Positions 1-5,620 of a DNA stretch of 6,629 bases are shown piece by piece. Below the pieces are notes generated by a model that saw nothing but the letters and a program-made list of their open reading frames with translations, did not search any database and was not told where the DNA came from. The DNA is from Oscillospiraceae bacterium (lineage in GTDB: Bacteria > Bacillota_A > Clostridia > Oscillospirales > Oscillospiraceae). The DNA lies in contig JAFQDR010000143.1 of NCBI GenBank assembly GCA_017415945.1, positions 1-6,629 of the forward strand, written 5' to 3'. The translations under genes were made by a program, and so were the position numbers. Every line of letters begins with the position of its first letter. Positions within the stretch are counted from its first letter, which is position 1.

Positions 1-51
1 TCAAGCTGTAATGAAATAGATACAAATCCACAGTGCTTGTACTGATTATAA

Positions 52-71
52 CGCAGGTAGCTACTCCTGCG
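52..71. repeat. Short inverted repeat in the leader of the rhamnosidase gene
   Basis: CGCAGG (52-57) pairs perfectly with CCTGCG (66-71) around an 8-base loop. It is followed by an A/T-rich stretch containing TACAAT (73-78), a possible -10 element without a convincing -35. It could be an operator, or the weak terminator of a gene lying left of the window: frame 1 is open from base 1 to a TGA at 43-45, which could be such a gene's last 14 codons. No clear U-tract follows the stem, so the terminator reading is weak. Confidence 0.3.
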
Positions 72-96
72 ATACAATCTTTTGAAGAGAGGAGAA

Positions 97-219
97 ATGA
101 TAAAAACCACCCCTTTCGAGATGGTTTTTATTATACGTGAAGTAAATGAACGCTGTGAACCTAAAAACAGAATATTTACACCACCCAATCGGTATCGATA
201 TTGTCCACCCCCGCTTTAG
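97..219 (+). CDS. Possible 40-codon leader ORF overlapping the rhamnosidase start
   Basis: The best Shine-Dalgarno in the leader, GAGAGGAG (87-94), lies two bases before an ATG at 97. That spacing is shorter than usual. The frame runs MIKTTPFEMVF... to a TAG at 217-219 and overlaps the first 74 bases of the rhamnosidase gene in a different frame. The peptide resembles nothing I know. It would be translated across the terminator-like hairpin at 100-131, so it could be a leader peptide, or the ribosome binding site and ATG could be relics of an earlier start. No product is claimed. Confidence 0.2.
   Translation: MIKTTPFEMVFIIREVNERCEPKNRIFTPPNRYRYCPPPL
100..131 (+). terminator. Terminator or attenuator-like hairpin just before the rhamnosidase start
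   Basis: ATAAAAACCA (100-109) is perfectly complementary to TGGTTTTTAT (122-131). The apex can add two more pairs closing a TTCG tetraloop (115-118), leaving three C opposite one A. The descending arm supplies its own five-T run, as in intrinsic terminators. It ends 14 bases before the start codon at 146, between the strong Shine-Dalgarno (87-94) and the gene. It may end a transcript entering from the left, or attenuate rhamnosidase expression. Confidence 0.5.
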
Positions 220-2710
220 CTGGAGCTGTGAGGGCGGCAGTAAGCAGACTGCCTATCAGATCATCGCAAAGGTGAATGGCGAAACGGTTTGGAACAGCGG
301 TAAGGTCGAGTCCTCGTCTATGACACACATTCCTTACGGGGGGAGACCGTTGAAAAGTCGGATGCACGTCAACTGGTCGGTAAAGCTTTGGGATGAAAAC
401 GGCGAAGGTGGTCAGATCAGCCATAGCTATTTTGAAATGGGTCTGCTGGAAGCCTCTGATTGGATGGCAAAGTGGATCAGCGGAGACTATAAGGCAAAAA
501 GAAAAGAACGATATCCGGCAGACTGCTTCCGCAAGGGCATTACTGTTGCCAAAGAGGTGAAATCGGCTCGCTTGTATATTACTGCCTGCGGTCTGTATGA
601 AGCGAGAATGGATGGGAAGAAGATCGGATATTTCTGCCTTGCTCCCGGACATACGGACTACCGCAAACGGGTGCAGTACCAGACGTATGATATGACGCAA
701 ATGCTCACCTCCGGCAACCATGTCCTGACTGTCCAGCTTGCAGACGGTTGGTACCGGGGCAGCATTGGTGCATGGGGTATCCGGAACCAGTACGGTACAG
801 AGACAAAGTTCCTTGCTCAGCTGGAGATCACATACACAGATGGAGTCAGAGATAACGTCATCTCCGATGAAAGCTGGGACTGGAGTAATGACGGTCCCAT
901 CCGTTTTGCCGACAACAAGGACGGCGAAGTGGTCAATGCCAACCGGGAACCCAGTTACAGCGGAAAAGCAAAAGTGACTTCCCATAATGTCATTTCCGCC
1001 GCTTCCAACAATGTATTTGTTACGGAGCATGAGCAATTTACTCCAACGGTTTCAAAAGCACCCAATGGAAAGACACTGCTGAACTTTGGTCAGAATATCG
1101 CGGGGTATGTTGCTTTCTGTATTCATGCAAAGAAGGATCAGCGCTTGATCTTCCGCTTTGGAGAGATGCTGGATGAGAACGGCAATCTGACACAGAAGAA
1201 CATTCAGTGCGTCATGAAAGATCATGTGACCCCTCTGCAGCAGATCATTTATACCTGTAGAGAGGGCGTGAATGAATACAAAACCACCTTTGCGGTGTTT
1301 GGCTTCCAGTATGCGGAAGTGGATACGGATATCGAACTGAAGCCGGAGGATGTAACAGCCATCGCCGTTTATTCTGACATTGAACAGACAGGGTACTTTG
1401 AAAGCTCCAACGACCTTCTAAATCGTCTTGTGGGTGCTACCATTTGGTCTACTAAGAGCAATTCTCTGGACATTCCCACAGACTGTCCAACTAGAGAACG
1501 CCACGGTTGGACAGGCGATGCCCAGATTTTCTTTGAAACAGCCAACTATCTGTTTGATTATGCCACCTTCTCTCAGAAGTATCTGCGGGATGTGTACGAC
1601 TGGCAGATGAAAAGTGGCAGGCTGCCTCAGATCGCCCCTTATGGCGGTGTGGACTTTTACATGTGGACCATGAATGGCAGCGTGGGTTGGTCGGATGCCG
1701 GTATTTTGATCCCGTACCGCTTCTGGAAGCTGTATGGAGATAAGCAGATCCTCGTCGATTACTACGATCGAATGAAGCGGTATGCGTGTTTTATGATGAA
1801 CCGCTGCGGCAAGCTGGGTCTGATGGCGAAGCCCCTGGGGATCAAGGGCGAAGTAAGGAAATATGCTGTCAATCTGGGTCAATCCTTCGGCGAATGGGCA
1901 GAGCCCGCAGATGTGTACCCCAACGACTGGAAGGACATGGTGGCACCCCATCCCGAGGTGTCTACTGCCTACACTTCTTATGTACTTGGCTGCATGGCGG
2001 AAATTGCGGAAGAACTGGACCATGTCGAGGATGCTGCTTTATTCCGCCAATATAGTGAGGGGAGTAAGAAAGCATATCAGGCTATGGCAGAAACCGTGGA
2101 TTTCACACTGGATACGGATCGGCAGGCACGGTTGGTGCGCCCTCTGGCATTTGACCTGCTGAATGAAAAGCAGACCGACTATGCCAGGAAACGACTGATT
2201 CAGGCGTTGGAGAACTATGGTTGGCGTTTGGGTACCGGCTTCCTGTCCACACCGCTGATCCTGGATGTACTGGCGGAGTTTGATCTGGATGCAGCCTATC
2301 GTCTTCTGGAAAATGAGGAAATGCCTGGCTGGCTGTTCATGCCCAGGAACGGTGCTACCACCATCTGGGAGTCCTGGGAAGGAACCCAGGCTCAGGGTGG
2401 TATCGCATCATTGAATCACTATTCCAAGGGTGCAGTGTGTGAATGGCTGTTCAAGACCATGTGCGGTATTCATATTGACAGTGAAAATCACTTTGTGATC
2501 GCTCCCAAGCCCGGGGGCAGCTTTACCCACGCAAAAGCCAGCTACAATTGCATCTACGGTGCAGTAGAAAGCGGCTGGGAAAAGACAGAATCAGGCTTCC
2601 GGTTTAGAATCACTATTCCGTGCAATACAACGGCAACGGTCATCCTGCCTGATGAAACGGTTCGGAACATTACATCCGGGAAATATTATTTTGACACGAC
2701 TGTAAAATAG
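146..2710 (+). CDS. Alpha-L-rhamnosidase, glycoside hydrolase family 78
   Basis: Hydrolyses terminal alpha-L-rhamnose from glycosides or polysaccharides by an inverting mechanism. No signal peptide or membrane segment is visible, so it should act in the cytoplasm on imported substrates. At 854 residues it has normal family length. The N-terminus (NLKTEYLHHPIGID...PRFSW) is the usual family opening; a fibronectin-like domain covers about 1-100. The carbohydrate-binding-like N domain starts near 140 (SARLYITACGLYEARMDG), another beta domain lies at about 300-405, the (alpha/alpha)6 catalytic barrel at about 410-750, and the C-terminal beta domain reaches about 835. DCPTRER-HGWTGD places D446, E451 and D458 where characterised enzymes such as Bacillus RhaB have their acidic residues, with E451 the likely general acid. 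E742 in TTIWESWEG is the likely general base. W515 and D517 (GWSDAG) also look conserved. A TAA directly before ATG 146 rules out an upstream start. The ribosome binding site is poor. No transporter or rhamnose catabolic gene lies in the window. Family assignment is firm; substrate is unknown. Confidence 0.96.
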   Translation: MNAVNLKTEYLHHPIGIDIVHPRFSWSCEGGSKQTAYQIIAKVNGETVWNSGKVESSSMTHIPYGGRPLKSRMHVNWSVKLWDENGEGGQISHSYFEMGLLEASDWMAKWISGDYKAKRKERYPADCFRKGITVAKEVKSARLYITACGLYEARMDGKKIGYFCLAPGHTDYRKRVQYQTYDMTQMLTSGNHVLTVQLADGWYRGSIGAWGIRNQYGTETKFLAQLEITYTDGVRDNVISDESWDWSNDGPIRFADNKDGEVVNANREPSYSGKAKVTSHNVISAASNNVFVTEHEQFTPTVSKAPNGKTLLNFGQNIAGYVAFCIHAKKDQRLIFRFGEMLDENGNLTQKNIQCVMKDHVTPLQQIIYTCREGVNEYKTTFAVFGFQYAEVDTDIELKPEDVTAIAVYSDIEQTGYFESSNDLLNRLVGATIWSTKSNSLDIPTDCPTRERHGWTGDAQIFFETANYLFDYATFSQKYLRDVYDWQMKSGRLPQIAPYGGVDFYMWTMNGSVGWSDAGILIPYRFWKLYGDKQILVDYYDRMKRYACFMMNRCGKLGLMAKPLGIKGEVRKYAVNLGQSFGEWAEPADVYPNDWKDMVAPHPEVSTAYTSYVLGCMAEIAEELDHVEDAALFRQYSEGSKKAYQAMAETVDFTLDTDRQARLVRPLAFDLLNEKQTDYARKRLIQALENYGWRLGTGFLSTPLILDVLAEFDLDAAYRLLENEEMPGWLFMPRNGATTIWESWEGTQAQGGIASLNHYSKGAVCEWLFKTMCGIHIDSENHFVIAPKPGGSFTHAKASYNCIYGAVESGWEKTESGFRFRITIPCNTTATVILPDETVRNITSGKYYFDTTVK

Positions 2711-2802
2711 TTTTTTCCAGAAAAAGAATTGGTGTTAGTGAAATATTTTGGACCTGCTTCATCATCCACGTGGAATTGCACAGATTTCGGTTTGTACCAA
2801 AC

Positions 2803-2840
2803 CCTTCTCACGGGGAGAAGGTGCCCCCCCGAAGGGGGGG
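2803..2840. repeat. Palindromic double-hairpin unit with C7-GAA-G7
   Basis: Two hairpins stand almost back to back. CCTTCTC (2803-2809) pairs with GAGAAGG (2815-2821) around a five-base loop. Then seven C (2824-2830) pair with seven G (2834-2840) around GAA. The pattern 'CCTTCTC..GGGGAGAAGGTGCCCC-GAA-GGGG' followed by GAGG resembles a REP-like palindromic unit that I recall scattered between genes of gut Oscillospiraceae. That resemblance is from memory and unchecked. No T-run follows, so it is probably a dispersed repeat rather than a terminator. Confidence 0.55.
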
Positions 2841-2882
2841 AAGAGGAACGGCGAAACGGACAGAACCGCATACAGTTTAGAA

Positions 2883-2921
2883 TAAGAGGCATGGCAGAAA
2901 TCTATACTGCCATGCCTCTTA
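2883..2921. terminator. Long perfect hairpin, probable bidirectional terminator
   Basis: TAAGAGGCATGGCAG (2883-2897) is fully complementary to CTGCCATGCCTCTTA (2907-2921), giving 15 pairs with a nine-base loop. On the plus strand it is followed by AATTGGTTTT; on the minus strand by TTCTAAAC after the stem. It stands 172 bases past the rhamnosidase stop and 272 bases past the TIR stop, between convergent genes. The U-tracts are imperfect, so an RNA-stabilising role is also possible. Confidence 0.55.
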
Positions 2922-2957
2922 ATTGGTTTTGCCTGCTTGTCATTATATAACGCTATT

Positions 2958-3040
2958 TCTCTTCAGCCACGGCAATCGGCTGGGAAGAGATGATTGCTGT
3001 GACAGCTAATTAACAGTGGGATGATTGCCACAGCCAATCA
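2958..3040. repeat. Two consecutive hairpins sharing a 9-bp direct repeat
   Basis: Hairpin one: TCTCTTC-AGCC (2958-2968) pairs with GGCT-GG-GAAGAGA (2978-2990), with GG bulged. Hairpin two: TGATTGCTGTG (2991-3001) pairs with CACAG-C-CAATCA (3029-3040), 11 pairs with one bulged C and a 27-base loop. GATGATTGC occurs at 2989-2997 and again at 3020-3028 with a 31-base period, and the bases after each copy stay similar. The two hairpins abut with no gap. Function is unknown: bidirectional terminator, structured 3' end or remnant of an element's end. Confidence 0.45.
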
Positions 3041-3192
3041 TGTGGGCTTTGGATTCGCTGCGCGGTGTACCACCCCCAGAGGAAGCGATTGGGTGCTCCG
3101 CACTGCTATGGCAGTTTAACGGTCTGATCCGGAATCTTTTTCTAACACCATAAATTTGATTTGCATTTTCGGTTCTGCGTGCAAAAAGGGGA

Positions 3193-4488
3193 TCACCGTT
3201 TCTCATTAATAGCCGCCACAATACGCGACAGCAATACAGAATCCGGTTCAGAAAGGGTGGAGGATAAGTATTTTCGCTCTGTCATAACCTTGAAAAACTC
3301 TGTGATAGAGTCAAGAATGTTCTTATAGAGCATTTCATCAGCTACAAGCAGGGGATCGGTGGAAGCAGCCTCACTCATTTGCTTCCAATATCTAATATAT
3401 TCATCACAGACTTCTTTGCTTCCCAGATCGATATCCAAAGCAATTGGGATGATCTTACAATTATTTTTTAGGAGCGACAAAATGGCTTTTGTTGCCTCGT
3501 ACATACAGTACTTCGATCGCAGATAATTGTCCGATATCAATAGAATGACATATTCAACCGACTCAATCCGATCCATAAATGCATGGATTTTCGTACCAAC
3601 ATCCACATCCCGAATATCCCGCATGATCAGATTACCGGAATCCCGCAATGCCTGATCGATCTTGTCTGCATAATTGCTATTTGCACTGCAGTATGAAAGA
3701 AACCCTCTGGATTGTTTTCTTCGCCGCTCCGCAATACCCAGATACCTGGGCTCTCTACACACGGTACAGCAGGTAGCGATTTCGTTCTCCCGCGCGGATA
3801 TGCGAATATTCTGATACCGGATGATCGACATCTCAGAATGAAGCTTGCTGATCTTCAATCTTGGAAGCTGCGCAGAGAGTGGATTTACCTCATACTCACT
3901 GATCAATTCGGTCAAACGCTGTTCTTTTTCACGATGATACGCAATGGCATTGTCAAGACACTCTTTATAGGGCAGAATCTGTTCAGACCACGTATGCTTC
4001 ATTTTGCTGGATATCCGCTCGCCGCATACCGAACAGTTGGTATCGATTTCACAGGCAGAGTCCAGTCCAACCGTATTCTGGGGAGTATGGCGAATCTGAA
4101 ACTCCTGCTCACCGCAATGGGAACAGATTCGCGTCATCTCGCAGGAACCTTTGGTGTGATAATGCCAGTCACCAAAGCGATGTTCAGCATCACGATATTC
4201 AGTGGTTTTACAGTGAGAGCATGACCGGAATTGTCTGCAGGAGTCACTCTGTACATACGCCCATTCTCCAAATGTATGAGGAGCCAGCCGTGTCTCTTCG
4301 TGTCCACAGCGTACGCACTTCCTGATCTGCGCGCAGCTTGCAGCATCAATATATGACCACTCTCCGAAATTGTGTTCTACTATCTCTTCATAGCATTTTG
4401 GGCATTTCTTCGTGCATCGCCGAAACTTCACGCATTGTCTGCCATCGCTTTCCCACGGACCCCAGCTGTGAAACAGATTCTTTCCCAT
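3193..4488 (-). CDS. TIR-domain protein with an N-terminal zinc-knuckle array
   Basis: A 431-residue cytoplasmic protein. Residues 1-160 repeat a unit of 31-32 residues with pattern H-x-F-G-x-W, then C-x5-C-x2-C: H39/C52/C58/C61, H71/C84/C90/C93, H103/C116/C122/C125 and H134/C146/C152/C155, with a variant first copy (H7/C19/C25, plus C29/C32). A sixth unit starts at H165/C177 and seems to resume at C241/C244 after a charged helical stretch. Residues about 261-400 are a TIR domain: FLSY (263-266) is strand one, D-V-G (296-298) precedes the next helix, LLIS (316-319) is the core strand, and SKYCMYEA carries E331 at the position of the catalytic glutamate of TIR NADases. The family inference is NAD+ cleavage or signalling, often in anti-phage immunity. 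The zinc array is a plausible sensor or partner-binding module. ATG 4488 has AAGGAG 8 bases upstream and its own promoter. No adjacent partner gene was found. TIR assignment strong; role inferred. Confidence 0.9.
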   Translation of the reverse strand: MGKNLFHSWGPWESDGRQCVKFRRCTKKCPKCYEEIVEHNFGEWSYIDAASCAQIRKCVRCGHEETRLAPHTFGEWAYVQSDSCRQFRSCSHCKTTEYRDAEHRFGDWHYHTKGSCEMTRICSHCGEQEFQIRHTPQNTVGLDSACEIDTNCSVCGERISSKMKHTWSEQILPYKECLDNAIAYHREKEQRLTELISEYEVNPLSAQLPRLKISKLHSEMSIIRYQNIRISARENEIATCCTVCREPRYLGIAERRRKQSRGFLSYCSANSNYADKIDQALRDSGNLIMRDIRDVDVGTKIHAFMDRIESVEYVILLISDNYLRSKYCMYEATKAILSLLKNNCKIIPIALDIDLGSKEVCDEYIRYWKQMSEAASTDPLLVADEMLYKNILDSITEFFKVMTERKYLSSTLSEPDSVLLSRIVAAINEKR

Positions 4489-4496
4489 ATTTGCGA

Positions 4497-4504
4497 CTCC
4501 TTTC
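4497..4504 (-). promoter_or_regulatory. Ribosome binding site of the TIR gene
   Basis: On the minus strand GAAAGGAG ends 8 bases before ATG 4488. This strong Shine-Dalgarno fixes the start at MGKNLF and places all zinc knuckles inside the protein. Confidence 0.85.
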
Positions 4505-4520
4505 TTCTTCTTCGAACACC

Positions 4521-4549
4521 ATTATACACAAATTGCTCCATAAGTGCAA
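4521..4549 (-). promoter_or_regulatory. Sigma-70-type promoter of the TIR gene
   Basis: A perfect TATAAT lies on the minus strand (4521-4526). It is preceded, after a 17-base spacer, by TTGCAC (4544-4549), which matches only the TTG of the -35 consensus. Transcription would begin near 4514, giving a 5' leader of about 25 bases that contains the ribosome binding site. The TIR gene therefore looks independently transcribed, with no visible operator palindrome around the -10. Confidence 0.65.
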
Positions 4550-4700
4550 GGAGAACTTGGAAACACCTACTGCGGTCGAGCCCACAGCGAGCAGGAGTCT
4601 GCCGGACAGACACGGGATCTGCTCCGGAGATTCCTTCCGTAATCTTAGATGAATGTGTTGCAGGGCGGGGGGCTTGCTCCTGCCGGTAACCTAATATGTA

Positions 4701-4736
4701 ACCGCAGCACCTACGATGGATGCTGCGGTATTTTTT
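4701..4736 (+). terminator. Strong intrinsic terminator, plus strand
   Basis: ACCGCAGCA (4701-4709) pairs perfectly with TGCTGCGGT (4721-4729) around an 11-base loop, and after one A six T follow (4731-4736). This is a textbook plus-strand terminator, but the only gene to its left within 1.2 kb runs the other way. It must end an RNA starting between the TIR promoter and 4700, stop antisense transcription, or be the leftover end of a lost gene. Confidence 0.85.
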
Positions 4737-4767
4737 CAGTAAACTGTTATTCGTCTGTAGTTAAGCA

Positions 4768-4893
4768 TTACTTTGTGCAGAGTGCTGCCAACGTACAGTT
4801 TCTTTTGCAGTTTTCTCTCAAGTGGCTGGAAATGGCTTTCAGCACCGGACTGGTCGTATTATACCAGGGATCGTTTTCATAGTCGTACCGCAC
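4768..4893 (-). pseudogene. Short coding remnant or 41-residue ORF, function unknown
   Basis: From GTG 4893 the minus strand reads VRYDYENDPWYNTTSPVL..., ending ...LAALCTK at a TAA (4768-4770). The frame stays open upstream to a TGA at 4969-4971, but that part consists of two hairpins and is unlikely to be protein. The residue mix (YDYENDPWYN) looks protein-like, so this may be the C-terminal scrap of a lost gene joined to repeat DNA. An AAAGGG a few bases before TTG/GTG could serve as a ribosome binding site. An extended -10 motif, TGG-TATAAT, falls inside it (about 4858-4866). No family recognised. Confidence 0.3.
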
Positions 4894-4894
4894 C

Positions 4895-4925
4895 AAGCCG
4901 CCCTTTGCACAAAGACGGCTTTTCT
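4895..4925 (+). terminator. Terminator-like hairpin, plus strand
   Basis: AAGCCG (4895-4900) pairs with CGGCTT (4916-4921). The CCCTTTG...CAAAG arms between them extend the stem with mismatches, and TTTTCT follows on the plus strand (4920-4925). The stem style (GCCGCCCTTTG/CAAAG..CGGC) is common at gene ends in gut Clostridia. As with the terminator at 4701, no intact plus-strand gene lies upstream. Confidence 0.5.
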
Positions 4926-4939
4926 CGGTTAGTACAACA

Positions 4940-4958
4940 CCACCGGCTGAACCGGTGG
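4940..4958. repeat. GC-rich hairpin CCACCGG-CTGAA-CCGGTGG
   Basis: A perfect 7-bp inverted repeat with a five-base loop sits 15 bases after the terminator-like hairpin at 4895-4925. Such compact subterminal hairpins occur at the ends of IS200/IS605-type elements and in dispersed palindromic units. No transposase is present, so this would be a relic or a miniature element at most. The mobile-element link is inference. Confidence 0.45.
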
Positions 4959-5065
4959 CGAGTAAGTGTCACATATGCATTCTAATATGGCAGGTACGCA
5001 GATTGCCCGTCAAAGCAGGAAAATAGAGATAACGAAAAAATACTTGGCTTCCGGGTTTATTTTAC

Positions 5066-5620
5066 TTAAAATCTGCGGCTGAAGCATTGCCGCTCATCGT
5101 TTATATCATATTGATCTAATTTGTGATCCGCTATGTATTGATGCTGGTAGCATAAATACAGATCACGTGCGTTGTAGTAACGGATGCCATTTGGATCGCC
5201 GTAGTGTTGGATCAGCTTCTCCACTGCTGGCATTGCCGAACAATAATCATCATCCAGCTTTTCCAAGAATGCAATGGTTTCTTCAAAGGAAAGTCCCTCG
5301 AAGAAGTCTGTGTTTTCTGGTGTCAGAGTCACTGTCAGCACTTGTTTTGATACGGCTGGAATTCCATCCCGCAACCATTCGCGTTCGGCTTTGAAGCGAT
5401 TCCAGTTGACATGGCTGCATACGATCTCGCTCAATTTGCTGTAATCTTCTGCGGAGAATCGAACAGTGTTCAGCAGTCGTCCTCTGCCCTCGCTGTGGGG
5501 AATGAACACAGTGATTCTCTGAGGGCGATACCGTTCCAGTTCCGCGATCAGTGCATCGATCTGCTCTGCATTTTCGTTCGTGATGGGGATACTGGTGCTT
5601 GCGTCTATGTTGAGTGTGCT
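5066..5620 (-). pseudogene. 5'-truncated gene, possibly the C-terminal half of a radical-SAM-type protein
   Basis: The minus strand is open for 184 codons from just below a TGA (5621-5623) to a TAA at 5066. It reads like a conserved protein: NIDASTSIPIT, then AELERYRPQRITVFIPHSEG, a LTVTLTPEN strand, an acidic helix with LEKLDDDY, and a basic end RQCFSRRF. There is no start codon with a ribosome binding site: the first candidate, GTG 5509, falls inside the RITVFIP strand, so that start would cut a conserved-looking element. The sequence pattern reminds me of the C-terminal part of Clostridial radical SAM proteins, but the cysteine motif that would prove this (CX3CX2C) would lie in the missing N-terminal half. 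Upstream, the DNA becomes the opposite-strand gene. Just beyond the TGA, a shifted frame (IFFAGVDPFAVCISVLKHT) might be a frameshifted extension. Coding origin fairly sure; function tentative. Confidence 0.55.

Larger units (their letters stand above)
2711..3192. other. Intergenic region between the convergent rhamnosidase and TIR genes
   Basis: I see no convincing gene here. Short open frames exist on both strands but lack ribosome binding sites and run through palindromes. The stretch contains CCACGTGG (2766-2773), a C7/G7 double-hairpin unit (2803-2840), a long perfect hairpin (2883-2921), two consecutive hairpins with a 9-base direct repeat (2958-3040), and a small inverted repeat ACTGC-TATG-GCAGT (3102-3115). 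Both flanking genes point into it, so some of these structures probably end transcription. The rest may be debris of repeats or mobile DNA. Confidence 0.7.
4550..5065. other. Gene-poor region upstream of the TIR gene
   Basis: No intact protein gene is visible. Bases 4550-4700 are GC-rich, with small inverted repeats such as TCTG-CCGGA-CAGA (4597-4609) and GCAGG...CCTGC (about 4661-4684), and end in the terminator at 4701-4736. A small ORF could begin at ATG 4649 but would read through that terminator. Then come a minus-strand coding remnant (4768-4893), a terminator-like hairpin (4895-4925), a GC palindrome (4940-4958) and A/T-rich sequence to 5065 with nothing recognisable. It reads as spacer plus fragments, typical of a recombined accessory region. 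Confidence 0.6.

Noticed and set aside
1..45. Similarity between the frame-1 tail SSCNEIDTN and SACEIDTN in the TIR protein, suggesting a duplicated zinc-knuckle gene on the left
   Set aside because: The match is only a few residues and spacing to the cysteines differs; chance is the better explanation.
176..1036. Long open frame on the minus strand opposite the rhamnosidase gene
   Set aside because: It is fully antisense to a well-supported enzyme, its translation has no domain-like pattern, and no promoter or ribosome binding site serves it. The same holds for 1418-2023 on the minus strand.
2686..2892. 68-codon minus-strand frame (ends SGKNYFTVVSK) over the C7/G7 unit
   Set aside because: It runs through two hairpins and a poly-G/C palindrome, overlaps the rhamnosidase end and has no ribosome binding site.
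3006..3221. 71-codon minus-strand frame downstream of the TIR gene
   Set aside because: No start signal, overlaps the TIR gene end and covers hairpin sequence.
3712..4224. 170-codon plus-strand frame opposite the TIR gene
   Set aside because: Antisense shadow of the TIR and zinc-knuckle coding sequence, which carries the recognisable motifs; no start signals.
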